Shown here: positions 49,799 through 58,027 of the stretch, in pieces
How positions within the stretch are numbered: the stretch's first letter is position 1
Layout of the letters: every line of letters begins with the position of its first letter
Source: Chloroflexota bacterium
Lineage (GTDB): Bacteria > Chloroflexota > Anaerolineae > UBA4142
Length of the DNA stretch: 64,000 nt
Direction: 5' to 3'
NCBI GenBank assembly: GCA_016208315.1
Contig: JACQYF010000102.1
Location: forward strand, 1-64,000
Translations under genes and position numbers: made by a program
Notes under the pieces: model-generated
Database searches by the model: none
What the model was told of the DNA's origin: nothing
Seen by the model: only the letters and a program-made list of their open reading frames with translations

Positions 49799-50761
49799 TC
49801 ACGCAAGCGTTCGCTGTAACGGCGCGGCGCGGAGGGGCGCCGGGCGCGCGGCGCGGATCATTTGATAGACTAGCAGCAGTTGCGTCAGCGCCAGCGGGTC
49901 GCTGTGGCGCGCTTCGAGACCGTCGAGATATGTCCCGATCTTGTCGGGCCGCAAATGCTGCGCGTCGGGCATGTGCTGCCACACCACCTCTTCGAGTTCG
50001 GCCGCCTTTTGCGCGCTCAGCGTTCCGTCAATGTACAGAAAATCCGCGGGCCGTCCTTCCTCGCGTTCGAGTTCGAGCCGCACGGGTGGACGGGCGCCAT
50101 CAGTGGCGCGTTCCAGGACATCGGACAGATCGGGATGCGGAATCGTGGGCCACATAATGATGCGCGCATTCAGCTTGCCGTCGGCGCGTTCGGCGGGGAC
50201 ACCGTCGGGCGGAGCAAAGCGCACAGACAAATCCGCAAACTGGCGCTGCGGGCGAATGAAATCGCGCGAATCGGGTTCGCGTCGTTCGAGTTCCGCGAGC
50301 ACTTGGGCGGGGACATAGCCGCGCTTGGCGCAGTCGCGTTTGATCTTCCAGATGCGGCGCAACTCTTCCGGCGGATTCAGGTACACCTTGGCGTCGTAAC
50401 AGTCGCGCATGCGGGGCGTGTGAAAGCCGAGCAAGCCCTCGACGATAATGAATTCGCGCGGCTCGATCAATTCGGGACGCGTGAACGTGCCGTTGCGGTG
50501 ATCGTAAACCGGCTTGAGGATCGGCTGCCCATCGCGCAAGAGCTGTAGATGCTGTTCGAGAATCGCGACATAGTTGCAGTCGGGATGGAGCGGCGTAATG
50601 TTGCGGACGGCGCGTTCCTGGCGGTCGTATCTGTGGTAATCGTCCGAGCAAATGTGCGTCACGCGGTCGCGTCCCAGGATTTCGGTGATCCCGTTGGTCA
50701 GCGTCGTTTTGCCCGACGCGCTGTCCCCGACGATGCCGAGAATGACAGGTTGTGTTTTCAC
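49799..50761 (-). CDS. prk: Phosphoribulokinase
   Basis: 320 residues. Walker A GIVGDSASGKTTL, then SDDYHRYDRQERA and TPLHPDCNYVAILEQHLQLL, and the catalytic-loop Asp region PVYDHRNGTF, all typical of phosphoribulokinase. It makes ribulose 1,5-bisphosphate for RuBisCO. The Walker loop has SAS where the plant enzyme has its redox-active Cys, so the classical thioredoxin control at that site is absent. It starts 10 bp after the rbcL stop. Confidence 0.95.
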   Translation of the reverse strand: MKTQPVILGIVGDSASGKTTLTNGITEILGRDRVTHICSDDYHRYDRQERAVRNITPLHPDCNYVAILEQHLQLLRDGQPILKPVYDHRNGTFTRPELIEPREFIIVEGLLGFHTPRMRDCYDAKVYLNPPEELRRIWKIKRDCAKRGYVPAQVLAELERREPDSRDFIRPQRQFADLSVRFAPPDGVPAERADGKLNARIIMWPTIPHPDLSDVLERATDGARPPVRLELEREEGRPADFLYIDGTLSAQKAAELEEVVWQHMPDAQHLRPDKIGTYLDGLEARHSDPLALTQLLLVYQMIRAARPAPLRAAPLQRTLA

Positions 50762-50770
50762 TGGACCTCC

Positions 50771-52135
50771 TTACGATTCGACGTCGAACCGCACGCCCGA
50801 CCACAATTCCATCGCCTCGCGGAGTTCCGGGCACGTGCGCGCCGCGTGTTCCAGCGTCTGGCCCGCGGCGATCGCTTCGGTCGCGACGCGATTGGCGCGC
50901 GCGCCGGCGCGGCTGCCGCGCGGATGGCCGTGCGTGCCCCCGCCGAATAGCCAGAACGCGTCGTTGCCGTACATCTTGTAGAGGTCGGGGATGTGATGGA
51001 TATGAATGCCGCCCGAGGCGACGGGCCAGGTTGGCTTGAGTCCCGCAAAATCCTGTTCAAAGTGCAGCCCGCGCTCGGGTTGAGCGGCGACGCGCCGGTC
51101 GCGCAAAAGATCAATGATGCCCAAGGTTTCGTTCCACGAACCCTCGAGCTTGCCGACAACCGTGCCGGTGTGCAGGTGATCGCCGCCGGCGAGCCGCAGC
51201 CATTTGGCGACGACGCGCATGTGGATGCCGTGATTCTTTTGCCGCGTAAAGACCGCGTGCATTGCGCGGTGGCAGTGGACGATCAATCCGAGTTCGCCGG
51301 CGCGTTTGAACACATCGGCCGACGCGGCGAAACCGGCGGTGATGAAATCGAACATGCACATCTTGCCGCCCAACTCGGCGACGTATTCCAGGCGTTGCAG
51401 ACTTGCCGCGGTCGAGCCCGCGGTGACGTTGTGCCAGTGTCCCTTGAACTCGCCGGTTTCCGCCATCGCCTTCGTCACGGCATCCTGCGCGTACATGAAA
51501 CGATCGCGCCAGCGGCTAAAGGGCTGGCTGTTCATGTTCTCGTCGTCTTTGGTGGTGTCCAGGCCGCCCACGAGACATTCGTAAATGATCGTCGAATACG
51601 CTTTGGGCGACAAGCCGAGTTTGGGTTTCACCGTGCCGCCGAGGAGCGGCCGCTCCCATTTGTTCGACCAGACGCGTTCGTCGTAGATGCCGACGTTGGG
51701 ACCGGGAAACGTCTTGACCAGCGCGATCGGAACGCGCATGTCTTCGAGGCGCAGCGCCTTGAGCGCCTTGAACCCAAAAACGTTGCCGACAATCGAGGAC
51801 ATGATATTGACGATGCTGTTCTCCTCGAACAAGTCCAGCGGATACGCGATGTAGCAAATGTCGCCTTCGATGCGATACACTTTGGCTTTGTAAAAATCCA
51901 GGTCGGTCAATTGATTCGACCACACTTCGGTCCAGGTGCCGGTGGACGATTCGGCGGCGACGGCAGCCGCGGCTTCGATCATGTCCACGCCGTCTTTGGG
52001 CTGAATGCGAAAGGCGCAGAGCAAGTCCGTGTCGAGCGGCGCGTAATCGGGCACGTAATATTGCGCGGCGTACGGCTGCACGCCGGCTTTGTACTTGTCG
52101 CTCACTCGCGCGGTCGGAAGCGTGATCGTGTTCAT
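50771..52135 (-). CDS. rbcL: RuBisCO large subunit, form I-like without a neighbouring small subunit
   Basis: 454 residues, slightly short for form I (about 475). The catalytic motifs are complete: GGTVKPKLGLSPK, GGLDTTKDDENMNSQPFSRWRDR (carbamylated Lys in TKDDE), HCHRAMHAVFTRQKNHGIHMR, GGDHLHTGTVVGKLEG (loop 6 Lys) and ASGGIHIHHIPDL. Sequence and context look like form I, not II or III. No rbcS-sized gene lies between 46 and 53 kb. This is the situation described for form I-prime enzymes of Chloroflexota, which assemble as L8 octamers. Confidence 0.93.
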   Translation of the reverse strand: MNTITLPTARVSDKYKAGVQPYAAQYYVPDYAPLDTDLLCAFRIQPKDGVDMIEAAAAVAAESSTGTWTEVWSNQLTDLDFYKAKVYRIEGDICYIAYPLDLFEENSIVNIMSSIVGNVFGFKALKALRLEDMRVPIALVKTFPGPNVGIYDERVWSNKWERPLLGGTVKPKLGLSPKAYSTIIYECLVGGLDTTKDDENMNSQPFSRWRDRFMYAQDAVTKAMAETGEFKGHWHNVTAGSTAASLQRLEYVAELGGKMCMFDFITAGFAASADVFKRAGELGLIVHCHRAMHAVFTRQKNHGIHMRVVAKWLRLAGGDHLHTGTVVGKLEGSWNETLGIIDLLRDRRVAAQPERGLHFEQDFAGLKPTWPVASGGIHIHHIPDLYKMYGNDAFWLFGGGTHGHPRGSRAGARANRVATEAIAAGQTLEHAARTCPELREAMELWSGVRFDVES

Positions 52136-52151
52136 CGGTTTCTCTCCTAAA

Positions 52152-52215
52152 ACTTTATCCGCGAATCTTCGCGAATCCTCGCGAATTTTCCAATCTTTCG
52201 CGAGGGTTCGCGTGA
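52152..52215. repeat. ATCCGCGAATCTTCGCGAA repeat
   Basis: Tandem CGCGAATC units (TTCGCGAATCCTCGCGAA) with a complementary TTTCGCGAGGGTTCGCGTGATTAG half. It runs through the last codons of the transaldolase gene and gives that protein a tail ([11 protein letters not shown]) that is clearly repeat-derived. Confidence 0.8.
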
Positions 52216-52865
52216 TTAGTGGAGCGTTTATTCCAATCGCTCAGGAATTTTTCCAGGCCCGCGTCGGTGAGCGGATGTTTGATCGCCTGTTTCAAGACGG
52301 CGGTCGGGACGGTGGCGACATCCGCGCCGGCCAACGCGGCCTCGACCAAATGGCGCGGATGGCGAATGGACGCGGCGAGGACGTGCGTTTTGATGTAGGC
52401 ATAGTTGCGGAAAATCTTGACGATGTCGCGGATGAGCGCCATGCCGTCTTCCGAAATATCGTCGAGGCGACCGACGAAGGGGCTGACGAAGGTGGCGCCG
52501 GCGAGCGCGGCCAAGAGGGCTTGGTTCGCGCTAAAGCAGAGCGTGACGTTGGTCTTGATGCCTTCGCGCGCGAGGATCGAAACGGCGCTGATGCCATTGG
52601 GAGTCAACGGAATTTTCACGACGACGTTCGGATGCCACGCCGCGTACTCACGCGCCTCGGCAAGCACACCGGGCACGTCGGTCGCGATGACTTCGGCGCT
52701 GACGGGGCCGTTGACGAGGCGGCAAATCTCGGCGATCGTTTCGCGAAAATCCGCGCCCTGTTCCTTCGCGAGGAGCGAAGGATTCGTGGTCACGCCGGAC
52801 AGAATGCCCCACGCGGCGATTTCGCGGATTTCGTCGAGGTTAGCGGTATCGAGGAAAATCTTCAT
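52155..52865 (-). CDS. Transaldolase / fructose-6-phosphate aldolase (TalC/FSA family)
   Basis: 236 residues from [15 protein letters not shown] with GGAG upstream; a GTG 9 bp earlier is possible. [10 protein letters not shown], the Schiff-base Lys in [12 protein letters not shown], and the [26 protein letters not shown] segment define the small transaldolase group, about 215 residues long. The extra 20 C-terminal residues come from the repeat at 52152-52215. It probably provides transaldolase activity in sugar-phosphate regeneration at the head of the Calvin operon. Confidence 0.92.
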   Translation of the reverse strand: MKIFLDTANLDEIREIAAWGILSGVTTNPSLLAKEQGADFRETIAEICRLVNGPVSAEVIATDVPGVLAEAREYAAWHPNVVVKIPLTPNGISAVSILAREGIKTNVTLCFSANQALLAALAGATFVSPFVGRLDDISEDGMALIRDIVKIFRNYAYIKTHVLAASIRHPRHLVEAALAGADVATVPTAVLKQAIKHPLTDAGLEKFLSDWNKRSTNHANPRERLENSRGFAKIRG

Positions 52866-52936
52866 TTCGTTCACTCCACGGTTGTCATTGCGAGAATTCC
52901 ATACCGGTTAGCGAGTATGCCTGAAACGGGAGATGC

Positions 52937-53046
52937 GTTCGTAGTACGACGTCCCGAGATAACGAGGGAAGCGCCTTTTGCGGAGTGTCGCCCGGCACGG
53001 TGAAGGACGCGACTCCGCAAAGGGCGCTACGTCGCTGACTACGAAC
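52937..53046. repeat. GTTCGTAGT palindromic element, copy 5 of 6
   Basis: About 110 bp, from GTTCGTAGTACGACG to CGCTACGTCGCTGACTACGAAC, with GGAGTGTCGCCCGGCACGG inside. It lies upstream of the Calvin operon. Confidence 0.88.
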
Positions 53047-53170
53047 ATGCGCGTTTCTGCAATGACACACTGAACAATTGCGCTCAGTATAGGCGCACGG
53101 CGGCGCAGCGAGAATAGGCATAGGGACGGAAGGGGCCCGCGCGCATGGACAGTTTTTCTGCCGAGGGGAA

Positions 53171-53203
53171 TAGAAAAACGGACAGGGTGTTACCTGTCCG
53201 TTT
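53171..53203 (-). terminator. Rho-independent terminator after the two-component operon
   Basis: Perfect 11-bp stem AAACGGACAGG/CCTGTCCGTTT with loop TAACAC on the minus strand, followed by TTCTA. It lies about 110 nt after the response-regulator stop. Confidence 0.85.
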
Positions 53204-53220
53204 GGCTAGGTTACGGGGCA

Positions 53221-53302
53221 ATGAGCCAATTCTCCAATTGGCCAATGAGCCAACTGCCACGGTGGGTATTTGGCTCATTGGCCAATTGGAGAATTGGCTC
53301 AT
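53221..53302. repeat. Perfect 32-bp inverted repeat of GCCAATTG units
   Basis: Arms 53221-53252 and 53271-53302 are exact reverse complements around an 18-nt loop. Each arm is made of GAGCCAATT, CTCCAATTGG and CCAATGAGCC. It lies just downstream of the response-regulator stop codon. Confidence 0.95.
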
Positions 53303-53312
53303 TGCCTCTGGC

Positions 53313-53945
53313 TCATTGATTTTGCCGGTGATACACCGCGGCGGCTTCGGTGCGATTGGTCACGCGGAGTTTTTGAAAGATATTTTGCAGATGGAACTTG
53401 ACCGTGCTCTCGCTCACGCTCAGCCGCTCGGCGATCTGCGCGTTGGTCATGCCTTCCGCGACCAGCGCAAAAATCTCGCGCTCGCGTTCCGAGAGTTCGG
53501 AATCGGGCCGCGGGCGCGGGCGCTTGTCGAGCAACTGGCGCGCGGCGCGCGGAAACACCATTTGCCCGTGCGCGACTTGGCGAATCGCGGCAATCGTTTG
53601 GCTGGGCGGCTCGGTCTTGAGAACGAGACCGTCGGCGTCCTGTTCGATGGCCTCGAGAATGGATTCGCCGTCCGAATACGCGGTGAGCACCAGCACGCGG
53701 ATGGGCAATTGCTGCTCGCGGATTTTTTCGAGACAACTGATCCCGCCGAGGGCCGGCATCTTCAGGTCGAGCACGACGACGTCCGGTTGGTGCTGCGCCA
53801 CGGCTTCCATCAGCAGCACGCCGTTCTTGACCGCCGCGACCACCTGCATATCCGGCTCGTTTTGCAAGAGGGCTTGCAAGCCGCCGAGGACCAGTTCGTG
53901 ATCGTCGGCCAGCACGACGCGGATGGGTTTCGTTTCATCCGTCAT
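53313..53945 (-). CDS. NarL/FixJ-type response regulator
   Basis: 210 residues from MTDETKPIRVVLADDHE. Complete receiver (acidic pair in LADDHE, phospho-acceptor in VVLDLKMPALGG, LTAYSD, LKTEPP) and LuxR-type DNA-binding domain (LSEREREIFALVAEGMTNAQIAERLSVSESTVKFHLQNIFQKL). It overlaps the kinase gene by 11 bp and is surely its partner. The target genes are unknown; the iron-transport operon upstream on the same strand is one option. Confidence 0.96.
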   Translation of the reverse strand: MTDETKPIRVVLADDHELVLGGLQALLQNEPDMQVVAAVKNGVLLMEAVAQHQPDVVVLDLKMPALGGISCLEKIREQQLPIRVLVLTAYSDGESILEAIEQDADGLVLKTEPPSQTIAAIRQVAHGQMVFPRAARQLLDKRPRPRPDSELSEREREIFALVAEGMTNAQIAERLSVSESTVKFHLQNIFQKLRVTNRTEAAAVYHRQNQ

Positions 53946-54639
53946 GGTAAGGAACCTTGACCGTGATGCGCGTGCCCTCGCCCGGCTGGCTCCACAAGTC
54001 GAATGTGCCGCTGACCAGCGCCACGCGGTCGCGCATGCCGCGCAAGCCAATATGCTCGACGCGTTCCGTGGCGGTCGGCCCGACGAGGGGCGGCGGATTA
54101 AAGCCCACGCCGCGATCGCTCACTTCGAGGCACAGGTCCGCGCCTTCGGTCCACACGCGCACGCGTTGTTCCTTCACGCCCGCGTGGCGATACCCGTTGG
54201 ACAACGCTTCCTGCAAAATCCGATACAGCGCGATTTTCACCGGCAGCGAGACCTGCGGCACTGGCTCGGTCACCTGGAATTCGACCGTGTTGCCGGTCAT
54301 GGACTCGTTTTGAATGATCAAACCGCGCAGCACGGAGAGCAGATCGCGTTTCGCAAATTCGGGCGGGCGAAACGCGCCCAGGAAAGTGCGAATCTCGTTC
54401 AAGGACTCTTCGAGCAGCGCGGCAATGCCTGCCAGACGCGACGAGCGCGCATCGCATTCGGGATCGTGGGAATGCGCGATTTGCTGCTGCAACAGGTTGA
54501 CCTGGGACAACGCCGCAAACAGGTCTTGCACCGGCCCGTCGTGAATGTCGAGAATGATGCGCTGCAATTCCTCTTCCGTGACCGCGAGGATGCGGCGCCC
54601 GGCGATTTTTTCCTGATCACGATGGTCGAGATTTTCCAC
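53935..54639 (-). CDS. Soluble NarL-family sensor histidine kinase
   Basis: 234 residues with only a HisKA_3 dimerisation domain (LDIHDGPVQDLFAAL, phospho-acceptor His) and a HATPase_c domain (LSNGYRHAG, VSDRGVGF, GLRGMRDRV). There is no membrane segment, PAS or GAF domain, so the signal must come from a partner protein or from the short N-terminus. Confidence 0.93.
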   Translation of the reverse strand: MENLDHRDQEKIAGRRILAVTEEELQRIILDIHDGPVQDLFAALSQVNLLQQQIAHSHDPECDARSSRLAGIAALLEESLNEIRTFLGAFRPPEFAKRDLLSVLRGLIIQNESMTGNTVEFQVTEPVPQVSLPVKIALYRILQEALSNGYRHAGVKEQRVRVWTEGADLCLEVSDRGVGFNPPPLVGPTATERVEHIGLRGMRDRVALVSGTFDLWSQPGEGTRITVKVPYHDG

Positions 54640-54721
54640 GGCTGCGATTATAGCACAGCTGGGCCGGTTTGGCGATGGCGGTCGCGGCGGGGCTAACAGT
54701 TCTTTGTTGACGGATAGGTTG

Positions 54722-55426
54722 TTACACGCTGACTCGCATCAACGCCCTCGGCTCGGGTAACGCTATTCGGCTCGCGCTCTCCTCGCCGACCAGGCGACCG
54801 TGCTCTAGCCGAAGCACTCGATCCGCAAGTTCACCCACCGCGGCATCGTGCGTGACGATCACAACCGTGTGCCCGCGCGCGTGCATCCGGCGAAACAAGT
54901 CCAGGACAATTTCCTCGTTGGCCTCGTCGAGATTCCCCGTCGGCTCGTCGGCGAGGATGATGCGCGGTTGATTGATGAGCGCGCGCGCCACGCACACGCG
55001 CTGCTGCTCGCCGCCCGATAATTGCGACGGCAAATGGTCGGCGCGTTCGGCCAGACCGACTTGCTCCAGCGCGGCGCGTGCTTCCGGCGCATCCGGCATG
55101 CTGTGGAAATACTGCGCGAGCATCACATTCTCAAGCGCGGTCAAATACTGCACGAGGTGAAACTGCTGAAATACCAGACCCACCTTTTCGCGCCGAAATT
55201 GCGCCAGTTGATTCGCCGCGAGCCGCGTCACATCGGCGCCGTCAATCGTCACCGTCCCGCGCGTCGGCCGGTCGAGACAACTCAGCAAATTCAACAGCGT
55301 CGTCTTGCCCGAGCCAGATGGCCCCATGATCGCGACCCATTCGCCTTCCGCAATGTCGAGCGACACGCAATCCAGCGCCCGCGTCGTTCCGTTATACTCT
55401 TTCGTCACATCACGAATTTGAATCAT
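54722..55426 (-). CDS. LolD/MacB-type ABC ATPase of the iron system
   Basis: 234 residues from MIQIRDVTKEYNGTT. Walker A GPSGSGKTTLLN, signature LSGGEQQRVCVA, Walker B IILADEPTGNLDE and VIVTHDA are intact. It is the last gene of the operon that also encodes two FtsX-like permeases and Ftr1/DUF2318. The same set occurs in the P19/Ftr1 iron-uptake loci of Campylobacter and the FetMP-Ftr loci of enterobacteria. Confidence 0.95.
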   Translation of the reverse strand: MIQIRDVTKEYNGTTRALDCVSLDIAEGEWVAIMGPSGSGKTTLLNLLSCLDRPTRGTVTIDGADVTRLAANQLAQFRREKVGLVFQQFHLVQYLTALENVMLAQYFHSMPDAPEARAALEQVGLAERADHLPSQLSGGEQQRVCVARALINQPRIILADEPTGNLDEANEEIVLDLFRRMHARGHTVVIVTHDAAVGELADRVLRLEHGRLVGEESASRIALPEPRALMRVSV

Positions 55427-55452
55427 CGTCTTTCTCATGCTCCTCGTCATCA

Positions 55453-55486
55453 AGACCCGAAGGGTTTTCGGAAACCCTTCGGGTCT
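55453..55486. repeat. AGACCCGAAGGGTTT hairpin
   Basis: A perfect 15-bp inverted repeat with a TCGG loop between the permease and ATPase genes. No U-run follows, so a repeat or mRNA-stabilising hairpin is more likely than a terminator. Confidence 0.92.
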
Positions 55487-55496
55487 CAAACGCCAT

Positions 55497-56621
55497 CTAC
55501 TCTCCCCGCAACACCACCGCCGCTTCGACGGCGAGCGCACGCCGTACCGGAAGCACGCTGCCGATTACGGCGACCGTTACCGCGATGACCAGCGCCGCGA
55601 CGGCAACCCACCCGTTGAGTTCCACCGCCGTGGCAAATACACTCTGCGCGATGATTTGCGCGAACGCGAATCCCAGCGCATAACCCGCGAGGCCCCCGAC
55701 GATGCCCAGCGCGCCGGCCTCCGCCAGAAAGAGCGCGCCGATGCGCCGCGCCTCCGCGCCAATCGCCTTCATCAAACCGATCTCGCGTTTGCGTTCCAGC
55801 ATCACCGTCGTCATCGTCGCGCCGACGCTCACTGCCGCGGCGACGAGCACGATCGCCGCGATCAGCGCGAGCAACGCCTGCACGCGGCGAATCAGCGCCA
55901 CTTCGCCTTGCGCGATTTGCTGCACCGTCTTGGCCTGCGCGGCGGGAAGCATCTGCTCCACGGCGCGCGCCGTCTCTTCGAGGGGCGTTTGCGTGGTGAG
56001 CGCGCTGATTTGTGCGAGACTCACTTGGCCCGCGCGATTCGTCAACGCCTGCGCGGCGGCGAGCGAGACGAAAATCTGGTCGTCTTCTGCGCCGCCCGTA
56101 TTCAAGATGCCGGTGACGCGGAAATTCGTTTGTGAGTCGCGGTAGCGCACTGCCAAATCGTCGCCGATTTTGACCCGCCATTTGTCCGCGACATTCGCGC
56201 CGACGAGCGCGGACGCGCGGTCGTCGTTCGCCGGCGCGTTCCCTTCGATCTTCCACCACGGATTGATGCGCGTCGCCGCGTCGAACCACGTGCCAGCCAG
56301 CGCGACGGGTTGTCCCTCGCTTTCGACGACGGCATAGAGAAACGGCGCATGACCGAGGACGGACGAACCCAAGTGATTCACATGCACGGTCAGATCGGAT
56401 TCAACCAGCGTCGCATCGCTCACGCCGAGCGCCGCGCTCTTGGGGACGAGCACCAGATTTGCGCCGTACGCGCGCAGCGTCCGCCCAACCTTTTCTTCCA
56501 TCCCTACCGAAACGGACAGCGCGGCCGCGGCGAGACTCGCGCCCATCGTCACCGCCAGCACGGCAACCAAGATGCGGCTCCAGCGATGCCGCAGCGATTT
56601 CGCCAGGATATGCAAAAACAT
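55497..56621 (-). CDS. FtsX-like ABC permease of the iron system
   Basis: 374 residues, an N-terminal helix and three C-terminal helices around a periplasmic domain, with ERKREIGLMKAIGAEARRIGAL. It pairs with the larger permease encoded upstream. In the homologous Ftr1 loci these permeases with their ATPase are required for full iron uptake, though the substrate they move is unclear. Confidence 0.93.
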   Translation of the reverse strand: MFLHILAKSLRHRWSRILVAVLAVTMGASLAAAALSVSVGMEEKVGRTLRAYGANLVLVPKSAALGVSDATLVESDLTVHVNHLGSSVLGHAPFLYAVVESEGQPVALAGTWFDAATRINPWWKIEGNAPANDDRASALVGANVADKWRVKIGDDLAVRYRDSQTNFRVTGILNTGGAEDDQIFVSLAAAQALTNRAGQVSLAQISALTTQTPLEETARAVEQMLPAAQAKTVQQIAQGEVALIRRVQALLALIAAIVLVAAAVSVGATMTTVMLERKREIGLMKAIGAEARRIGALFLAEAGALGIVGGLAGYALGFAFAQIIAQSVFATAVELNGWVAVAALVIAVTVAVIGSVLPVRRALAVEAAVVLRGE

Positions 56622-56628
56622 CTCTTTT

Positions 56629-58026
56629 TCATTCTCCGCGCAGCGTTACGACCGGATTGACCCGCATCGCTTGCCGCACCGGCATGAGACTGCCGAGCAC
56701 TGCGACGAGGACGCCGAGCGCGAGCGTGATCGCCAAGACCATCGGGTTGAACGCAATCGCATCGGCAAAGACCGCTTGTCCAACAACTGTCGCAAGCGCG
56801 AGTCCCGCGCCATAACCCAGCATCCCGCCGAGGATCCCACACGCCGTCGCTTCGAGCAAGAATTGCAGAGCGATTTGCAGGTCTTGACCACCCAGCGCCT
56901 TCATCAAACCGACCTCGACGCGGCGCTCCATCACCGTCGCCGTCATCGTCGCCATCACGCCGAGCGCCGAGACGGCTAGCGCGACGACGGTGACCAGAGC
57001 GAGCGTCAGCCCAATTTTCGAGAGGAACGCGCCTTCCGCCTCCGCGACTTGCCGAATCGGTTTCGCCTGGCTTCCCAGGAGCACCTCTTCCACCTGGAAC
57101 GTGATGGCATCAATGTACGGTGAACAGTACCACGTCACGAAATCTTCGGGCGGCAGAGATTTCGGATCGCGCTTGGCGCGCAGCGCCAGCGCGTCGTCGG
57201 GTTTCACGAGCGCGCTGATTTGCACCCGCTCAATTTTGTTCGGCAGGTCGAAAATCTGCTGCGCGGTCGCCAGGTCTACGAACATCTGATTCTCTTCAAA
57301 ACCGCCAGTGCTTGCGATGCCGACGATCGTGAACTCATACGGGCGATTCTGGAACGCAACGCGAACCGGATCGCCCACGCGTGCTTGCCACTGCTTCGCC
57401 AGCGCGCTGCCGACGATGATGCCGCCGTCGCTAGTGCCGCCGTCGCTAGTGCCGCCGTCGCTAGTGCCAGCGACGGCTACCGCGTTCGCCGCGCCGATCC
57501 ACGCGCCCTCGATTTTCCACCACGGCGCGATGGATTTGATTCCCGTCGCGAAGGTTTTGTTTTCGGGTGTCACTTCGCGCACCGCGCCGCCGGGCAGCGC
57601 GATCGTCCGTTTCGTCGTCGGAATGGCGATTTCCTTTTCGAACCACGTCCCGACGAGGAGCGCTTTTTGCTGCGCCGCCTGCGGCGGCGCAGCATCCACG
57701 ACACCCGAGAGAAACGGCGCAAAGCCGACGATGTTGTTCCGCCAGAAAATCGTCTTGAGTTTCGGCAGATCGTTCTCGTCCAGGTAAACGGCATCGCCCG
57801 CGCTGTAGCGCATGCCCGCGATTTCGACCGCGACCGCGCGCTGGCTGGGCGCGGCGACGATGTTCGCGCCGAACGCGCGCAGTTCCTTGCCCATCTTGTC
57901 GGTGATGTCGAGCGAGATGGCGAGGAGCGCGGTCGCGAGCGCCGCGCCGAACGCGACCGCCAGCACCGCCAGCGCGATGCGCCCCTTGCGCCGCTCAAAG
58001 GAACGAAACAGAATTCGGATCAACAT
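56629..58026 (-). CDS. FtsX-like ABC permease of the iron system, with Gly-Ser-Asp repeat
   Basis: 465 residues, same fold as the previous permease (MERRVEVGLMKALGGQDLQ). The periplasmic domain is longer than in its partner and holds a tandem TSDGG repeat coded by three 15-nt units (57421-57465). The start lies one base after the DUF2318 gene. Confidence 0.93.
   Translation of the reverse strand: MLIRILFRSFERRKGRIALAVLAVAFGAALATALLAISLDITDKMGKELRAFGANIVAAPSQRAVAVEIAGMRYSAGDAVYLDENDLPKLKTIFWRNNIVGFAPFLSGVVDAAPPQAAQQKALLVGTWFEKEIAIPTTKRTIALPGGAVREVTPENKTFATGIKSIAPWWKIEGAWIGAANAVAVAGTSDGGTSDGGTSDGGIIVGSALAKQWQARVGDPVRVAFQNRPYEFTIVGIASTGGFEENQMFVDLATAQQIFDLPNKIERVQISALVKPDDALALRAKRDPKSLPPEDFVTWYCSPYIDAITFQVEEVLLGSQAKPIRQVAEAEGAFLSKIGLTLALVTVVALAVSALGVMATMTATVMERRVEVGLMKALGGQDLQIALQFLLEATACGILGGMLGYGAGLALATVVGQAVFADAIAFNPMVLAITLALGVLVAVLGSLMPVRQAMRVNPVVTLRGE
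57421..57465 (-). repeat. Three tandem 15-nt units inside a permease gene
   Basis: GCCGCCGTCGCTAGT is repeated exactly three times and partly a fourth, coding for (G)GTSD repeats in a periplasmic loop. The length in multiples of three keeps the frame, so copy-number slippage would change loop length without breaking the protein. Confidence 0.95.
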
Positions 58027-58027
58027 A

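Noticed and set aside
46041-53046. RuBisCO small subunit gene
   Set aside because: I looked on both strands around rbcL for a frame of about 110-140 residues with rbcS-like sequence and found only antisense shadows.
996-53302. CRISPR array
   Set aside because: The repeated words in spacers are palindromic, short and not separated by unique spacers of constant length; no cas genes are present.
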